Shown here in pieces: positions 41,663-51,752 of a stretch of DNA of 64,000 bases. The DNA is from DATJCV01 sp963707665 (lineage in GTDB: Bacteria; Pseudomonadota; Gammaproteobacteria; Burkholderiales; Burkholderiaceae_D). The position numbers were made by a program, and so were the translations under genes. The stretch lies in the NCBI GenBank assembly GCA_963707665.1, contig CAVPQU010000009.1, positions 1-64,000 of the forward strand. Reading direction: 5' to 3'. How positions within the stretch are numbered: position 1 is the first letter of the stretch; each line of letters opens with the position of its first letter. The notes beneath the pieces were generated by a model that saw only the letters and a program-made list of their open reading frames with translations, did not search any database and was not told where the DNA came from.

Positions 41663-43926
41663 ATGGGGCGGACTTTCCGGATCAAACTGCACTTTCGCCG
41701 CTTCGCGCCGCCGCCATCCCTGGCTCACCTTCGCCGTCCGCTCCTTCATGATCTTCTCCGCCGCCTTCGGCGGCGCCTATGGCTTCATCGCCGGCAGCCC
41801 GCTCGGAAAATTCCGGCTACGACCCGCACGCCTTTGCGATCGGCACCAGCTTCCTGTTCGCGCTCGCCTGCGTCGCGCTCGCGACCCTGAGCATCCGGCT
41901 GCCGCTGCATGCGCAAGAAGCTGCGCAAGATCGCCCTGCACAACGAAGCGCTGGCCGACCGCAACTGGGAACTGCAGGAAGCCGAGCAGCGCGCCCGCCG
42001 CCTGTTCGAATCGCAGGGCGACCTGATCGTGCTGCGCGACGCCGACGGCCGCATCACCTTCGCCAACGACGCCTATTGCGAACTGGCGCAGACGGCCGCG
42101 CGACGCGCTGATCGGCAGCCGCTTCACGCTCGACGTGCTCGAACAGGGCGACACCGCGCTCGAATCCGAACGGCACCCGCATCCACGACCAGAAGATCGC
42201 AGGCCCGCTCGGCCCGCGCTGGATCGCCTGGCGCGAAGGGCTGGTCCGCAACGACGCCGGCGAGCCGGCCGAACTGCAATGCGTCGGCCGCGACGTCACC
42301 GACCGCACCGAGAGCGAGCGCGCGCTGGCCGAGGCCCGCGACCAGGCCGATGCGGCGAACCGCGCCAAGTCGCGCTTCCTCGCGATGGCGAGCCACGAGA
42401 TCCGCACGCCGCTGAACGGCATCATCGGCATGAGCGGCCTGTTGCTGGATACGCCGCTGACGCCGGAGCAGGCGACCTATGCCAAGGCGGTGAAGACCTC
42501 CGGCGACGCGCTGCTGTCGCTGATCGAGGAACTGCTGGACTATTCCAAGATCGAGGCCGGCAAGATCGATCTCGAACATCGCCCGTTCGCGCTGTCGGCG
42601 CATGATCGAGGACATCACCGAATTGCTGGCGCCGCGCGCGCAGGCCACGCAAGATCGAGATCGCGGCCTATGTCGACGAGCGGCTGCCGATGCGAAGTGA
42701 TCGGCGACGCGGCGCGGCTGCGGCAGGTGCTGCTCAATCTCGCCGGCAACGCCATCAAGTTCACCTCGACCGGCGGCGTCGCGCTGATCGTCGAGCCCGG
42801 CATCTGGCCGAACGAAATCAGTTTCCTGGTGCGCGACACCGGCATCGGCATCGCGCCCGAGGCGCAGCAGCGGATCTTCCGCGAGTTCGAGCAGGCCGAC
42901 GACCGCATCGCCCGCAGCTATGGCGGCACCGGGCTCGGGCTTGAGCATCAGCGAGCGCATCGTCAAGCGCATGGGCGGCCGCATCACGCTGGAGAGCCAG
43001 CCGGGCGCCGGCTCGACCTTCGAGGTGTCGATCCCGCTCGCCGCCGCCGACGGCGACCAGAAGACGCTTCGCCGCGCCGGATCTCACCGGCCAGTCGATC
43101 ATGCTGGTGTCGCCGCAGAGCATCGAGGCCTCGCTGATCGCGCGGCGGCTGCAGCGCTGGGGCGCGCCAGACCTGCATGGTCTCCGACGCCGACGTCGCG
43201 CAGGCGCTGCTGCCGGAGCGCTCCTGGCACGCGGTCCTGATCGACCACGCGCTCGGCGCCGGCCGACATCGAAGCGCTCGGCCGAAGCCGCGCGGCTTCA
43301 TGCCACCCAGCGCATCGTGATGTTCACGCCGGCGACGCGGCAGGAGCTGCAGCCGTCCGCCAGCTCCGCCTTCACCGGCTATCTGGTCAAGCCGCTGCGC
43401 GCGGCCTCGCTCGCCGCCCGCCTGACCGCCGACGCCGGAAGTCGCCGCGCCCGGTCTCGCCGGCGACGCGCTGATCGAGCCGACGCGCCGATCGCGACAC
43501 CGGCCGCGCCGTCGCGCACGGGCCTGTCGATCCTGGTCGCCGAGGACAACGAGATCAACGCGCTGCTGATGCGCTCGCTGCTCGGCCGGCTCGGCCATCA
43601 CGCCGTCATCACCACCAACGGCGAAGAGGCGCTGGAATCCTGGCTGTCGGCGAAATCCGCCGGCACGCCCTACGATCTGGTGCTGATGGACATCCAGATG
43701 CCGCAGCTCGACGGCATCGACACCACCAAGCGCATCCGCAGCCTGCGAAGCCGGCCAGCCCGGCCGCCGCACGCCGATCCTGGCGCTGACCGCCAACACG
43801 CTGGTGGAAGATCGCTACGCCTGCTTCGAGGCCGGCATGGACGGCTTTCTGATCAAGCCGCTCGATCGCGACAAGCTCGCCGAGGCGCTGGCGGGCCTCG
43901 CCGCGTCACGGCACATCGCGGCGTGA
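41663..43926 (+). CDS. Hybrid sensor histidine kinase, multiple frameshifts
   Basis: About 750 residues. Two membrane segments (FSAAFGGAYGFIAGS, FLFALACVALATLSIRL), a PAS domain (LFESQGDLIVLRDADGRITFANDAYCEL), HisKA with the phospho-acceptor histidine in MASHEIRTPLNGIIGM, and HATPase_c (NLAGNAIKF, RDTGIGIAPEAQ, GGTGLGLSISERIV). A first, degenerate receiver-like domain (SIMLVSPQSIEASLIARRL) lacks a clear aspartate pocket. The C-terminal receiver is complete (LVAEDNEINALL, LVLMDIQMPQLDG, FLIKPLDRDKL). Frame changes include about 41720, 41810, 41912, 42105, 42600, 42650, 42690, 42945, 43075, 43165, 43440 and 43750. Signal and output are unknown. Confidence 0.9.
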
Positions 43927-43935
43927 GGTCGACTT

Positions 43936-44021
43936 GTAGGGTGGGCAAAGCGAAGCGTGCCCATCGACAGCTGCAGCGAATGAATGGTGGGCACGGCGCA
44001 AGCGCGCTTTGCCCACCCTAC
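43936..44021. repeat. Long palindromic intergenic repeat (family 1)
   Basis: gtagggtgggcaaagcgaag at the left pairs with gcgctttgcccaccctac at the right; an inner stem cgtgcccat/atggtgggcacg adds to it. It lies between the converging histidine kinase and coaA genes and is the best-conserved of the three family-1 copies. Confidence 0.8.
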
Positions 44022-44032
44022 GAACGAGCGAT

Positions 44033-44992
44033 CTACAGCCGCCGCAGCGCCACGGTCTCGACCACATGATCGGCGCCCTTCTTCAGGATCAGCGTCGCGC
44101 GCGGCCGGGTCGGCAGGATGTTGTCCTCGAGATTGGCGAGGTTGGTGCGCTCCCAGATCGCGATCGCGGTCGCGGTCGCTTCCTCGTCCGACAGCAGCGC
44201 GTAGCGATGGAAGTAGGATCTGCGGATCGTGGAACGCGGTGTCGCGCAGCGCCAGGAAGCGCCGCACATACCAGTTCGCGCAGCACCGGCTCCTCGGCGT
44301 CGATATAGACCGAGAAGTCGAAGAAGTCGGACACCACGGGCACCGCCTTGCCGTCGCGCGGCAGCCGGCCGGTCTGCAGCACGTTGACGCCCTCGACGAT
44401 CAGGATGTCGGGCCGGTCGACCTCGATCCACTCGTTCGGAACGATGTCGTAGGTCAGATGCGAATAGACCGGCGCGCGCACCGGCCGCCGGCCGGCCTTG
44501 ATGTCGCTGAGGAACGACAGCAGCGTCGGCAGATCGTAGCTCTCCGGAAAGCCCTTCTTCTGCATCAGGCCCTGCCGCTCGAGCACGGCATTCGGAAACA
44601 GGAAACCGTCGGTCGTCACCAGATCGACCTTCGGCCGCGGCGACCAGCGCGCCAGCAGCGCCTGCAGCACGCGCGCGGTGGTCGACTTGCCGACCGCCAC
44701 CGAGCCGGCGACGCCGATGATGTAGGGCATCTTGCGGTCGCGGATGCCGAGGAACTGGCGCTGCGCCTGATAGAGCCGCATGCGTCGCATCGACATAGAT
44801 CGACAGCAGCCGCGACAGCGGCAGGTAGATGTCCTCGACCTCCTGCAGGTCGAGGCGGTCGTGCATCGAGCGCAGCCGCTCGAACTCGCCCGGCTCCAGC
44901 GTCATCGGCGTGTCGTCGCGCAGCCGCGCCCACTGCTCGCGCGAGAAGATCCGGTAGGGATTATATTGCTGGTCGGTGGCCCGAATATCCAT
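44033..44992 (-). CDS. coaA: Pantothenate kinase (type I)
   Basis: First step of CoA synthesis, about 318 residues. YNPYRIFSREQWARLRDDTPMTL opens the protein; the P-loop is VAGSVAVGKSTTARVLQALL, followed by VDLVTTDGFLFPNAVL, KKGFPESYDLPTLLSFLSD, YDIVPNEWIEVDRPDILIVEGVNVLQ and ERTNLANLEDNILPTRPRA. Type I enzymes are inhibited by CoA. Frame changes near 44787, 44275 and 44220. It is the last gene of the his operon, 20 bases after hisE. Confidence 0.95.
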   Translation of the reverse strand: MDIRATDQQYNPYRIFSREQWARLRDDTPMTLEPGEFERLRSMHDRLDLQEVEDIYLPLSRLLSIYVDATHAALSGAAPVPRHPRPQDALHHRRRRLGGGRQVDHRARAAGAAGALVAAAEGRSGDDRRFPVSECRARAAGPDAEEGLSGELRSADAAVVPQRHQGRPAAGARAGLFASDLRHRSERVDRGRPARHPDRRGRQRAADRPAAARRQGGARGVRLLRLLGLYRRRGAGAARTGMCGASWRCATPRSTIRRSYFHRYALLSDEEATATAIAIWERTNLANLEDNILPTRPRATLILKKGADHVVETVALRRL

Positions 44993-45012
44993 GACGCTGC
45001 CTCTCTTCGAGT

Positions 45013-45336
45013 CTAGTCGCGCTTGCGCGACGCCTTTTCTTCCAGTCCGGACATCGTCGTGCGCTGCGCCAGCGCGGCCTCGACCTCCTCGAGCGTCACG
45101 CCGCGCGACTTCAGCAGCACCAGCAGATGAAACAGCAGATCGGCGCTTTCGGCGATCAGATGATCGCGATCGTTCTCGACCGCGGCGATCACGGTCTCGA
45201 CCGCTTCCTCGCCCAGTTTCTTGGCGCAGTGCTCCGCGCCCTTGTCGAGCAGCTTGCGGGTGTAGGACGCCTCTCCGCCCGATGCGGCGCGGGCATCGAT
45301 GGTGGCGGCCAGATCATGGACCGTGAAACGCGACAT
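45013..45336 (-). CDS. hisE: Phosphoribosyl-ATP pyrophosphatase, intact
   Basis: Second step of histidine synthesis. 107 residues, MazG-like all-alpha fold: KLLDKGAEHCAKKLGEEAVETVIAAV and LIAESADLLFHLLVLLKSRGVTLEEV carry the metal-binding EExxE/D pattern. Start ATG 45336. About 84 non-coding bases separate it from hisF. Confidence 0.95.
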   Translation of the reverse strand: MSRFTVHDLAATIDARAASGGEASYTRKLLDKGAEHCAKKLGEEAVETVIAAVENDRDHLIAESADLLFHLLVLLKSRGVTLEEVEAALAQRTTMSGLEEKASRKRD

Positions 45337-45419
45337 CAACTGAACTCAACTCACGCGCCCGGCCACAGGCCGCGGCGCCATCCCGAGAACGGACTTAGCA
45401 CTTTTGTGACAGCGAGTCG

Positions 45420-46198
45420 TCAGGGATCGAGCCGCATCGGCAGCCCGGCGCGCACCATGTGCTCCTTGGCTTGCGCGTATGGTAAATTCGCCGAAATGGA
45501 AGATCGAGGCCGCCAGCACCGCGGTGGCATGGCCCTGGCGGATGCCGTCGACGAGGTGGTCGAGATTGCCGACGCCGCCGGAGGCGATTACCGGTACGGG
45601 AACACTGTCGGCGATCGCCTGCGTCAGCGGCAGGTCGAACCCCTGCCGGGTGCCGTCGCGGTCCATCGAGGTCAGCAGGATTTCGCCGGCGCCGAGCGAG
45701 ACCACTTCCTGGGCGTATTCGATGGCGTCGATCCCGGTCGAATTGCGCCCGCCATGGGTGAAGATCTCCCAGCGCTCGCCGCCGCCGGCGCGCTTGACCC
45801 GCTTGGCGTCGATCGCGACCACGATGCACTGCTCGCCGAATTTTTCGGCGCGCCTGCTTGACGAATTCGCGGTTGGAGACCGCCGCCGAATTGATCGAGA
45901 CCTTGTCGGCGCCGGAGCGCAGCAGCGTCTTGATGTCGTCGACGGTGCGCACCCCGCCGCCGACCGTCAGCGGCATGAAGCAGGCCTCCGCCGTGCGCCG
46001 GACCACGTCGAGCATGGTGCCGCGGTTTTCATGGGTGGCGGTGATGTCGAGGAAGCAGAGCTCGTCGGCGCCGGCGGCGTCATAGGCGATCGCCGCCTCG
46101 ACGGGATCGCCGGCGTCGCGCAGGTCGACGAAGTTGACGCCCTTGACCACGCGGCCGTCCTTGACGTCGAGACAGGGGATCACGCGAACCTTGAACAT
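45420..46198 (-). CDS. hisF: Imidazole glycerol phosphate synthase, cyclase subunit
   Basis: (beta/alpha)8 barrel that closes the imidazole ring, partner of HisH. About 258 residues: VIPCLDVKDGRVVKGVNF, LTVGGGVRTVDDIKTLLRSGADKVSIN, VVAIDAKRVKRAG and VPVIASGGVGNLDHLVDG. The catalytic aspartate pair is present. The frame changes near 45854 (extra c, FVKQAAEKFGEQC restored) and near 45477; the natural end is AKEHMVRAGLPMRLDP. Starts 9 bases after hisA. Confidence 0.95.
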
Positions 46199-46207
46199 GA
46201 AACTCTC

Positions 46208-46949
46208 CTACGCCGCGGCGCGCGCGTTGCGGATCAGCGCCAGCGCCGCTGCCGGATCGAGCCGGCCGTCATAGAGCGCGCGGCCGGCAATGGCGCCGGC
46301 GAGCTTCTTGGCGCGCGGCTCCAGCAGCGCCTTGACGTCCTCGATCGAGGCAAAACCGCCGGAGGCGATCACCGGAATCGAGATCGCGCTCGGCCAGCGC
46401 AATGGTCGCATCGAGGTTGAGGCCCTTCAGCAGGCCGTCGCGCGCGATGTCGGTGAAGATGATCGCGGCGACGCCGGCATCCTCGAACCGCTGCGCGATT
46501 TCGAGCGCGGTGACCTGCGAGGTCTCGGCCCAGCCTTCGACCGCGACCTTGCCGTCGCGCGCATCGAGCCCGACCGCGACGCGGCCGGGAAATTTTTTCG
46601 CGGCGCTCTTCACCAGCTCGGGATCGCGCACCGCCGCGGTGCCGATGATGACGCGCGCGATGCCCTTGTCGAGCCAGGCTTCGACGGTCTTGAGATCGCG
46701 AATGCCGCCGCCGAGCTGCACCGGCATGGTGACCGCCTTCAGCATCGCCTCGACGGCCAGCGCGTTCATCGGCTTGCCGGCAAAGGCGCCGTCGAGATCG
46801 ACGACGTGCAGATATTCGAACCCCTGCTCGGCGAAGGCACGCGCCTGCGCGGCGGGATCGAGGTTGAACACGGTCGCGCGCGCCATGTCGCCCTGTTCGA
46901 GGCGCACGCACTGGCCGTTCTTCAGGTCGATGGCGGGAAAGAGAATCAC
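46208..46949 (-). CDS. hisA: Phosphoribosylformimino-AICAR ribotide isomerase
   Basis: Barrel enzyme producing the HisF/HisH substrate, about 246 residues. ILFPAIDLKNGQCVRLEQGDM, VVDLDGAFAGKPMN, VQLGGGIRDLKTVEAWL, IIFTDIARDGLLKG and PVIASGGFASIEDVKAL are all seen, with both catalytic aspartates. GTG start at 46949 overlaps the hisH stop as GTGA. One frame change near 46388. The C-terminus ends ALALIRNARAAA. Confidence 0.95.
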
Positions 46950-47598
46950 GGCTTCCACTTCAGAAAGTTCGAGATCAGGGCCAGCCCAAAGCGCTGGCTC
47001 TTCTCGGGATGAAACTGCGTGCCGATCGCGGTGTCCTTGCCGACGATCGCCGTGACCGGCCCGCCGTAATCGGCGCGCGCCAGCACGTCGGCCTCGTTGG
47101 CGGCGTTGAGGTGATAGGAGTGCACGAAATAGGCGTGACGGCCCTTCGGCCCGAGCGGCAGCCGCTCCAGCACCGGATGCTCGCCGCACCATGTCGAGCG
47201 TGTTCCAGCCCATGTGCGGGATCTTCAGGTTTTCCTCGCGCGGCGAGATCTTCTCGACGTCGCCGGCGATCCAGTTGAAGCCGTCGGTGGTGACATGCTC
47301 CTTGCCGCGCGTCGCCATCAGCTGCATGCCGACGCAGATGCCGAAGAACGGCCGCGCCTTGACGCGCACCGCTTCGGTCATCGCTTCCAGCATGCCGTCG
47401 AGCGCATCGAGGCCGCGGCGGCAATCGGCGAAGGCGCCGACGCCGGGCAGCACGATGCGATCGGCGCGAAACACCGACTTCGGGATCGCGCGTCACCATG
47501 ATCTTCTGCGGATCCTGCATGCTCCGCGCGGCGCGCTCGAACGCCTTCGCGGCCGAGTGCAGATTGCCGGAGCCGTAATCGATGATGGCAACGCTCAT
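46946..47598 (-). CDS. hisH: Imidazole glycerol phosphate synthase, glutaminase subunit
   Basis: Class I amidotransferase feeding ammonia to HisF, about 217 residues. SVAIIDYGSGNLHSAAKAFE at the start, nucleophile cysteine in FFGICVGMQLMA, histidine and glutamate in GTQFHPEKSQRFG. Frame changes near 47487 and 47188. The ATG overlaps the stop of the DUF2628 gene and its stop overlaps hisA, so the three are coupled. Confidence 0.95.
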
Positions 47599-48126
47599 CG
47601 CGATCCTCCCGGCTCCGGAAACAATCCGATGATGCCGCCCTGCGGCAGCGGGCGGCGGCTTCGAGAACGGCTGGCCCGGAATATTGCGGGTCGGCGGCGG
47701 CGCGCCGCGATCGACCGACCATTGGTCGTTGACGAGGCCGCGCTGCCGGGCGGTCCAGCGATCGAAGAAGCGGCGCTCGGCCGCTTCCTCGTCATCGGCG
47801 ACCACGATATCGAGCTGGCGCCACTTGCGGCGCGACAGCGTCCAGCGCTGCAGGCTCGCCGCTTCAAAGCCCATCAGGACCGCGAGCAGGAGATCGACGA
47901 ACAGGATCGCGCCGCGGCCGGCGCCGAGCGCGGCCATGCCGAAGTCGACCGCCAGCGTCAGCACGATCCAGCCGATCAGCGCCAGCCACAGCCGGTGCCA
48001 GATCAGCCAGATCACGCTGGCGACCGCGGCCCAGAAATGGAAGCCGTCGCGCACGAACACGAACTTGTCGGTCGCCGCGAGATCGGCGCCGTTGGCCACG
48101 GGGGCATGCACTGTGTAGACCGGCAT
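47595..48126 (-). CDS. DUF2628-family membrane protein within the his operon
   Basis: About 176 residues. PVYTVHAPVANGADLAATDKFVFVRDGFHFWA precedes two to three membrane segments (VIWLIWHRLWLALIGWIVLTLAV, GAILFVDLLLAVLMGFEAA) and a cytoplasmic tail ending PLPQGGIIGLFPEPGGSR. One frame change near 47652. No enzymatic function is known. It is sandwiched between hisB and hisH with an ATGA overlap to hisH, an arrangement I recall from related genomes, so co-expression with histidine genes is likely even if its role is unrelated. Confidence 0.87.
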
Positions 48127-48153
48127 CGAAACTCTCCGCCGCGAAGAACGAGG

Positions 48154-48747
48154 TCAGCCGCCGAGCTGACCCTTGGTGGAAGGCACTTCGCCCGCGTTGC
48201 GCGGATCGATCGCAACCGCCGCACGCAGCGCCCTCGCCAGACCCTTGAAGCAGGATTCGGCGATATGATGGCTGTTCTCGCCATATAGGGTCTCGACGTG
48301 CAAAGTCACGCCCGCATTGATGGCGAAGGCGTTGAACCATTCGCGCACCAGTTCGGTGTCGAACTCGCCGACCTTGTCGCGCGGAAAATCGACCTTGAAC
48401 ACCAGCACCGGGCGGCCCGAAATGTCGATCACGACGCGGGACAGCGTCTCGTCCATCGGCATGTGGATCGAGGCATAGCGGGTGATGCCGGCCATGGTGC
48501 CGAGCGCCTGCTTCACGGCCTGGCCGAGCGCGATGCCGACGTCCTCGGTGGTGTGGTGGTGGTCGACATGGAGGTCGCCGTCCGCCTTGACGGTGATGTC
48601 GATGCGGGAATGCCGGGCCAGCAGATCGAGCATATGGTCGAAGAAGCCGATACCGGTCGAAACCTTGGACACGCCCGTGCCGTCGAGGTTTACCGCCACC
48701 TCGATGTCGGTTTCCTTGGTCTTGCGCTTGATGGTCGCCGTGCGCAT
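48154..48747 (-). CDS. hisB: Imidazoleglycerol-phosphate dehydratase, intact
   Basis: Manganese enzyme of histidine synthesis, 197 residues in one frame. The two-fold metal motif is present as VDHHHTTEDVGIALG and NSHHIAESCFKGLARAL; the substrate region is GIGFFDHMLDLLARHS. It is the monofunctional form without the HisB phosphatase domain. It is the first gene of the operon and diverges from hslV across about 190 bases that must hold both promoters. Confidence 0.97.
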   Translation of the reverse strand: MRTATIKRKTKETDIEVAVNLDGTGVSKVSTGIGFFDHMLDLLARHSRIDITVKADGDLHVDHHHTTEDVGIALGQAVKQALGTMAGITRYASIHMPMDETLSRVVIDISGRPVLVFKVDFPRDKVGEFDTELVREWFNAFAINAGVTLHVETLYGENSHHIAESCFKGLARALRAAVAIDPRNAGEVPSTKGQLGG

Positions 48748-48938
48748 GAAAAGTGCTTCCCTTGGGCCGATCTATCGGCCGAAAACGCGGCCCTTTTAAC
48801 AGGCCGATGTCACCTTCGCTACTGCGGGATGACGCTTAAATGGCCGACTTCCGCCTATGGTGACCGGAATTAGGCGGAAACCCGCGATTGTAACCCTCCC
48901 CGCCAACCCCTAAATCTGGCCGGACACGAGGATAATCC

Positions 48939-49491
48939 ATGCACGCATCCCAAAATGAGCCGGCCGGTCTGGCACGGCACCACGATTTTGACGGTCCGCA
49001 AGGGCGGCAAGGTGGTGATCGGCGGCGACGGCCAGGTCTCGATCGGCCAGACCGTCATCAAATCCAACGCCAAAAAGGTCCGCAAACTCGGCAAGGGCGA
49101 CGTCATCGGCGGCTTTGCCGGCGCCACCGCCGACGCCTTCACCCTGTTCGAGCGGCTGGAGAGCAAGCTCGAGCAGTATCCGGGGCAATTGACCCGCGCC
49201 GCGGTCGAACTCGCCAAGGACTGGCGGACCGACCGCTATCTGCGCCGGCTGGAGGCGATGATGATCGTCGCCGACAAGGACGTCTCGCTGGTCCTGACCG
49301 GCACCGGCGACGTGCTGGAGCCGGAAGCCGGCGTGATGGCGATCGGCTCCGGCGGCAATTACGCGCTGGCCGCCGCCCGCGCGCTGGTCGATACCGACAA
49401 GGACGCCGAGACCATCGTGCGCCGCGCGCTCGATATCGCCGCCGACATCTGCGTCTACACCAACCGGAACGTGACCATCGAAACGCTGTGA
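48939..49491 (+). CDS. hslV: ATP-dependent protease HslV (ClpQ), peptidase subunit
   Basis: Threonine protease forming the HslUV complex, about 184 residues. The catalytic N-terminal threonine of the mature protein lies in WHGTTILTVRKGGKVVIGGDGQV. The start is ATG 48939 (MHASQNEPA) with an extra g near 48968; the raw ATG at 48955 would give a shortened, atypical leader. GVMAIGSGGNYALAAARAL and CVYTNRNVTIETL close the protein. hslU lies 2.3 kb downstream, separated by three unrelated genes rather than adjacent. Confidence 0.95.
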
Positions 49492-49507
49492 GGGTAGCTG
49501 GCCGCTC

Positions 49508-49993
49508 ATGACGCCGGAATATGTCTTCCGCCCGATGACGACGGCCGACCTGCCGCTGATCCGGCGCTGGCTCGCCGAGCCGCATGTCCGGGAATGGTGG
49601 GGCGACCCGTCGGAGCAATATGCCCTGGTCAGCGGCGATCTCGACGAGCCGGCGATGGATCAATATGTCGTTTCGACAGACGGCACCGATTTCGGCTACC
49701 TCCAGTGCTACGACCTGACCGCCTGGAATTCAGGTTTCGGAACCCAGCCGGAGGGCACGCGTGGCATCGATCTCTTCATCGGTGAGCCCGGCATGATCGA
49801 ACGCGGCCACGGTTCGGCGTTGATCCGCGCCTTCGTCGACGCGCGGCTGGCTGCCGGCGCGCCGCGCATCGTCACCGATCCCGATCCGGCCAACCCCCGC
49901 GCGGTGCGCGCTTATGAGAAGGCCGGATTCGCGAAGGCGCACATGGTCGATACGCCCGACGGCGCCGCGCTGCTGATGGTGCGCGACGCATGA
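49508..49993 (+). CDS. GNAT-family N-acetyltransferase, intact
   Basis: 161 residues. The acetyl-CoA loop is GMIERGHGSALIRAFVDARL; YVFRPMTTADLPLIRRWLAEPHVREWW and the late block TDPDPANPRAVRAYEKAGFAK resemble the aminoglycoside 6'-N-acetyltransferase / RimL-like branch. Similarity alone does not show resistance activity; chromosomal members often have other substrates. The stop overlaps the UPF0314 start. Confidence 0.9.
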   Translation: MTPEYVFRPMTTADLPLIRRWLAEPHVREWWGDPSEQYALVSGDLDEPAMDQYVVSTDGTDFGYLQCYDLTAWNSGFGTQPEGTRGIDLFIGEPGMIERGHGSALIRAFVDARLAAGAPRIVTDPDPANPRAVRAYEKAGFAKAHMVDTPDGAALLMVRDA

Positions 49994-50602
49994 CGACCAC
50001 CGGCAGCGTCGAAAAGCCCGCGTTCGCCAGCCGTCTTTCGGCCTGGCACTGGCTGGCGATCGCGGCCGCGATCCTCGTAGCTTCAGGCCGCGATCCTCTA
50101 CGCGATGGGCCGGCTGCCGATCTGCGCCTGCGGCTACGTCAAGCTCTGGCACGGCGTGGTGCAGAGTTCGGAAAACTCGCAGCACATCACCGACTGGTAC
50201 ACGCTGTCGCATATCCTGCACGGCTTTCTGTTTTACGGCGCGGCCTTCCTCGCCTTCCCGCGGCTCGCCTGGCAGGGCCGCCTGATCCTCGCGATGCTGG
50301 TCGAGGGCGGCTGGGAACTGGTCGAGAATTCCAACTGGATCATCGACCGCTATCGCGCCGGAACCATCTCGCTGGATTATTTCGGCGACTCCATCGTCAA
50401 TTCGATCTCCGACAATCTGGCGATGATCGGCGGTTTCCTGCTGGCCAGGAAATTTCCGGTCGCGGTCACCGTGGCGCTGGCGCTGCTGTTCGAACTCGTG
50501 CTGGCGCTGCACATTCGCGACAATCTGACGCTGAACATCATCATGCTGATCCACCCGTTCGAGGCGATCAAGCAATGGCAGGCCGGGCCGCCGATCATTT
50601 AG
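49990..50602 (+). CDS. UPF0314 (DUF2585) membrane protein
   Basis: About 203 residues with four to five membrane segments. The family signature GRLPICACGYVKLWHGVVQSSENSQHITDWY is complete, followed by SHILHGFLFYGAAF and the C-terminal LTLNIIMLIHPFEAIKQWQ. Frame change near 50083. No function is established. The ATG overlaps the acetyltransferase stop by four bases. Confidence 0.88.
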
Positions 50603-50668
50603 CGATGGCGGCATGGCGTTGCTTGCGGGAGCGCCGATCCGGCTTACTTCTCTCCAGAGGTGGTATCG

Positions 50669-51744
50669 ATGATTGCACGTGAAACTTTGGCCAAGGGCGT
50701 CGAGCGCGGCATCATCACGGCCGAACAGGCCGCCCGCCTGCGTGCGCTGGAATATGGCGGCGAACCGCCGAACTGCCCGCCTCGCCCGACGACGAGCAGC
50801 TCCGCTTCATCAGCGGTTTCAGCGATATCTTCGTCACCATCGGTCTGGCTATGTTTCTCGGGGCGATCGGGTATTTCGGGTCGCGATCGGGCGGCGTACT
50901 GGGGATGTGGATCACCATCGCCGTCGCGACATGGCTGCTTGCGGAGTTCTTCACCCGGCTCCGGCGCATGGCGTTGCCGAGCATCGTTCTTCTGGTCGTG
51001 TTCGTCGCGGCTGTGTTCCTGGGTGCGAATACATTTCTCGGCGCGGGTGCGAGGGCCGGCTTCCAGCCGCAGGCTGCCACGGGCATGTTCGGCCTCACCG
51101 GATACGATCCGACAACGGTCGCAGTTGCCGCGTTCATAACCGTGCTGGCGACGGCGCTGCACTATTGGCGATTTCAGGTCCCCATCACCATCGCAGCGGG
51201 CTGCGGCGCGTTGACCGCCACGGTCGCCGGGCTGATTTACGGACTGGCCCCGGAGTTGCCGCCCGTGGCGTATAACGTCGCCATTTTTGGCTGCGGTGTT
51301 GCCGTCTTCGCGTTGGCGATGCGCTTCGATACCGCCGACCCGGAGCGGTTGACGCGCCGAACCGACATCGCCTTCTGGCTTCACCTGCTGGCATCGCCCC
51401 TCATCGTTCACTCGCTGATCAAGGGAATGGTGTCGGACGCATCCACACTCTCCCCCACGACGGCCGTCGCCATCATGGCTGTTTTTCTGGCACTGAGCTT
51501 TGTCGCCGTCCTGATCGACCGCCGCGCGATGCTGGTATCCGGCCTCGCCTATGCCGGAGTTGCCTTCTGGACTCTGATCCGCCAGGCGGGGCTCTCCGAT
51601 ATGACGACCCCGCTCACGCTCCTTGTACTCGGCGCCTTCGTATTGCTGCTCAGCGCCGGCTGGCGACCGCTCCGTGCCGGGATCCTGGCCATGATACCGT
51701 CGGCGCTGACGCGCCGCCTCCCGCAACCAACCCTGTCCGCATAA
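50669..51744 (+). CDS. DUF2157-like multipass membrane protein
   Basis: About 358 residues. A short helical N-terminus (ETLAKGVERGIITAEQAARLRALE) typical of DUF2157 proteins leads into nine or so membrane helices, for example IFVTIGLAMFLGAIGYFG, ITIAVATWLLAEFF and LLVLGAFVLLLSAGWRPL. One frame change near 50773. Function unknown. It ends nine bases before hslU, so the two may be co-transcribed. Confidence 0.78.
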
Positions 51745-51752
51745 GATGACGC

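Noticed and set aside
45395..45421. TTAGCACTT resembling half of a CIRCE operator downstream of hisF
   Set aside because: The second half does not match GAGTGCTAA at the right spacing, and the location between hisF and hisE makes no sense for HrcA.
48955..49491. ATG 48955 as the hslV start
   Set aside because: It lies inside the conserved leader; removing one g near 48968 connects the upstream ATG 48939 to the catalytic region with the normal family leader.
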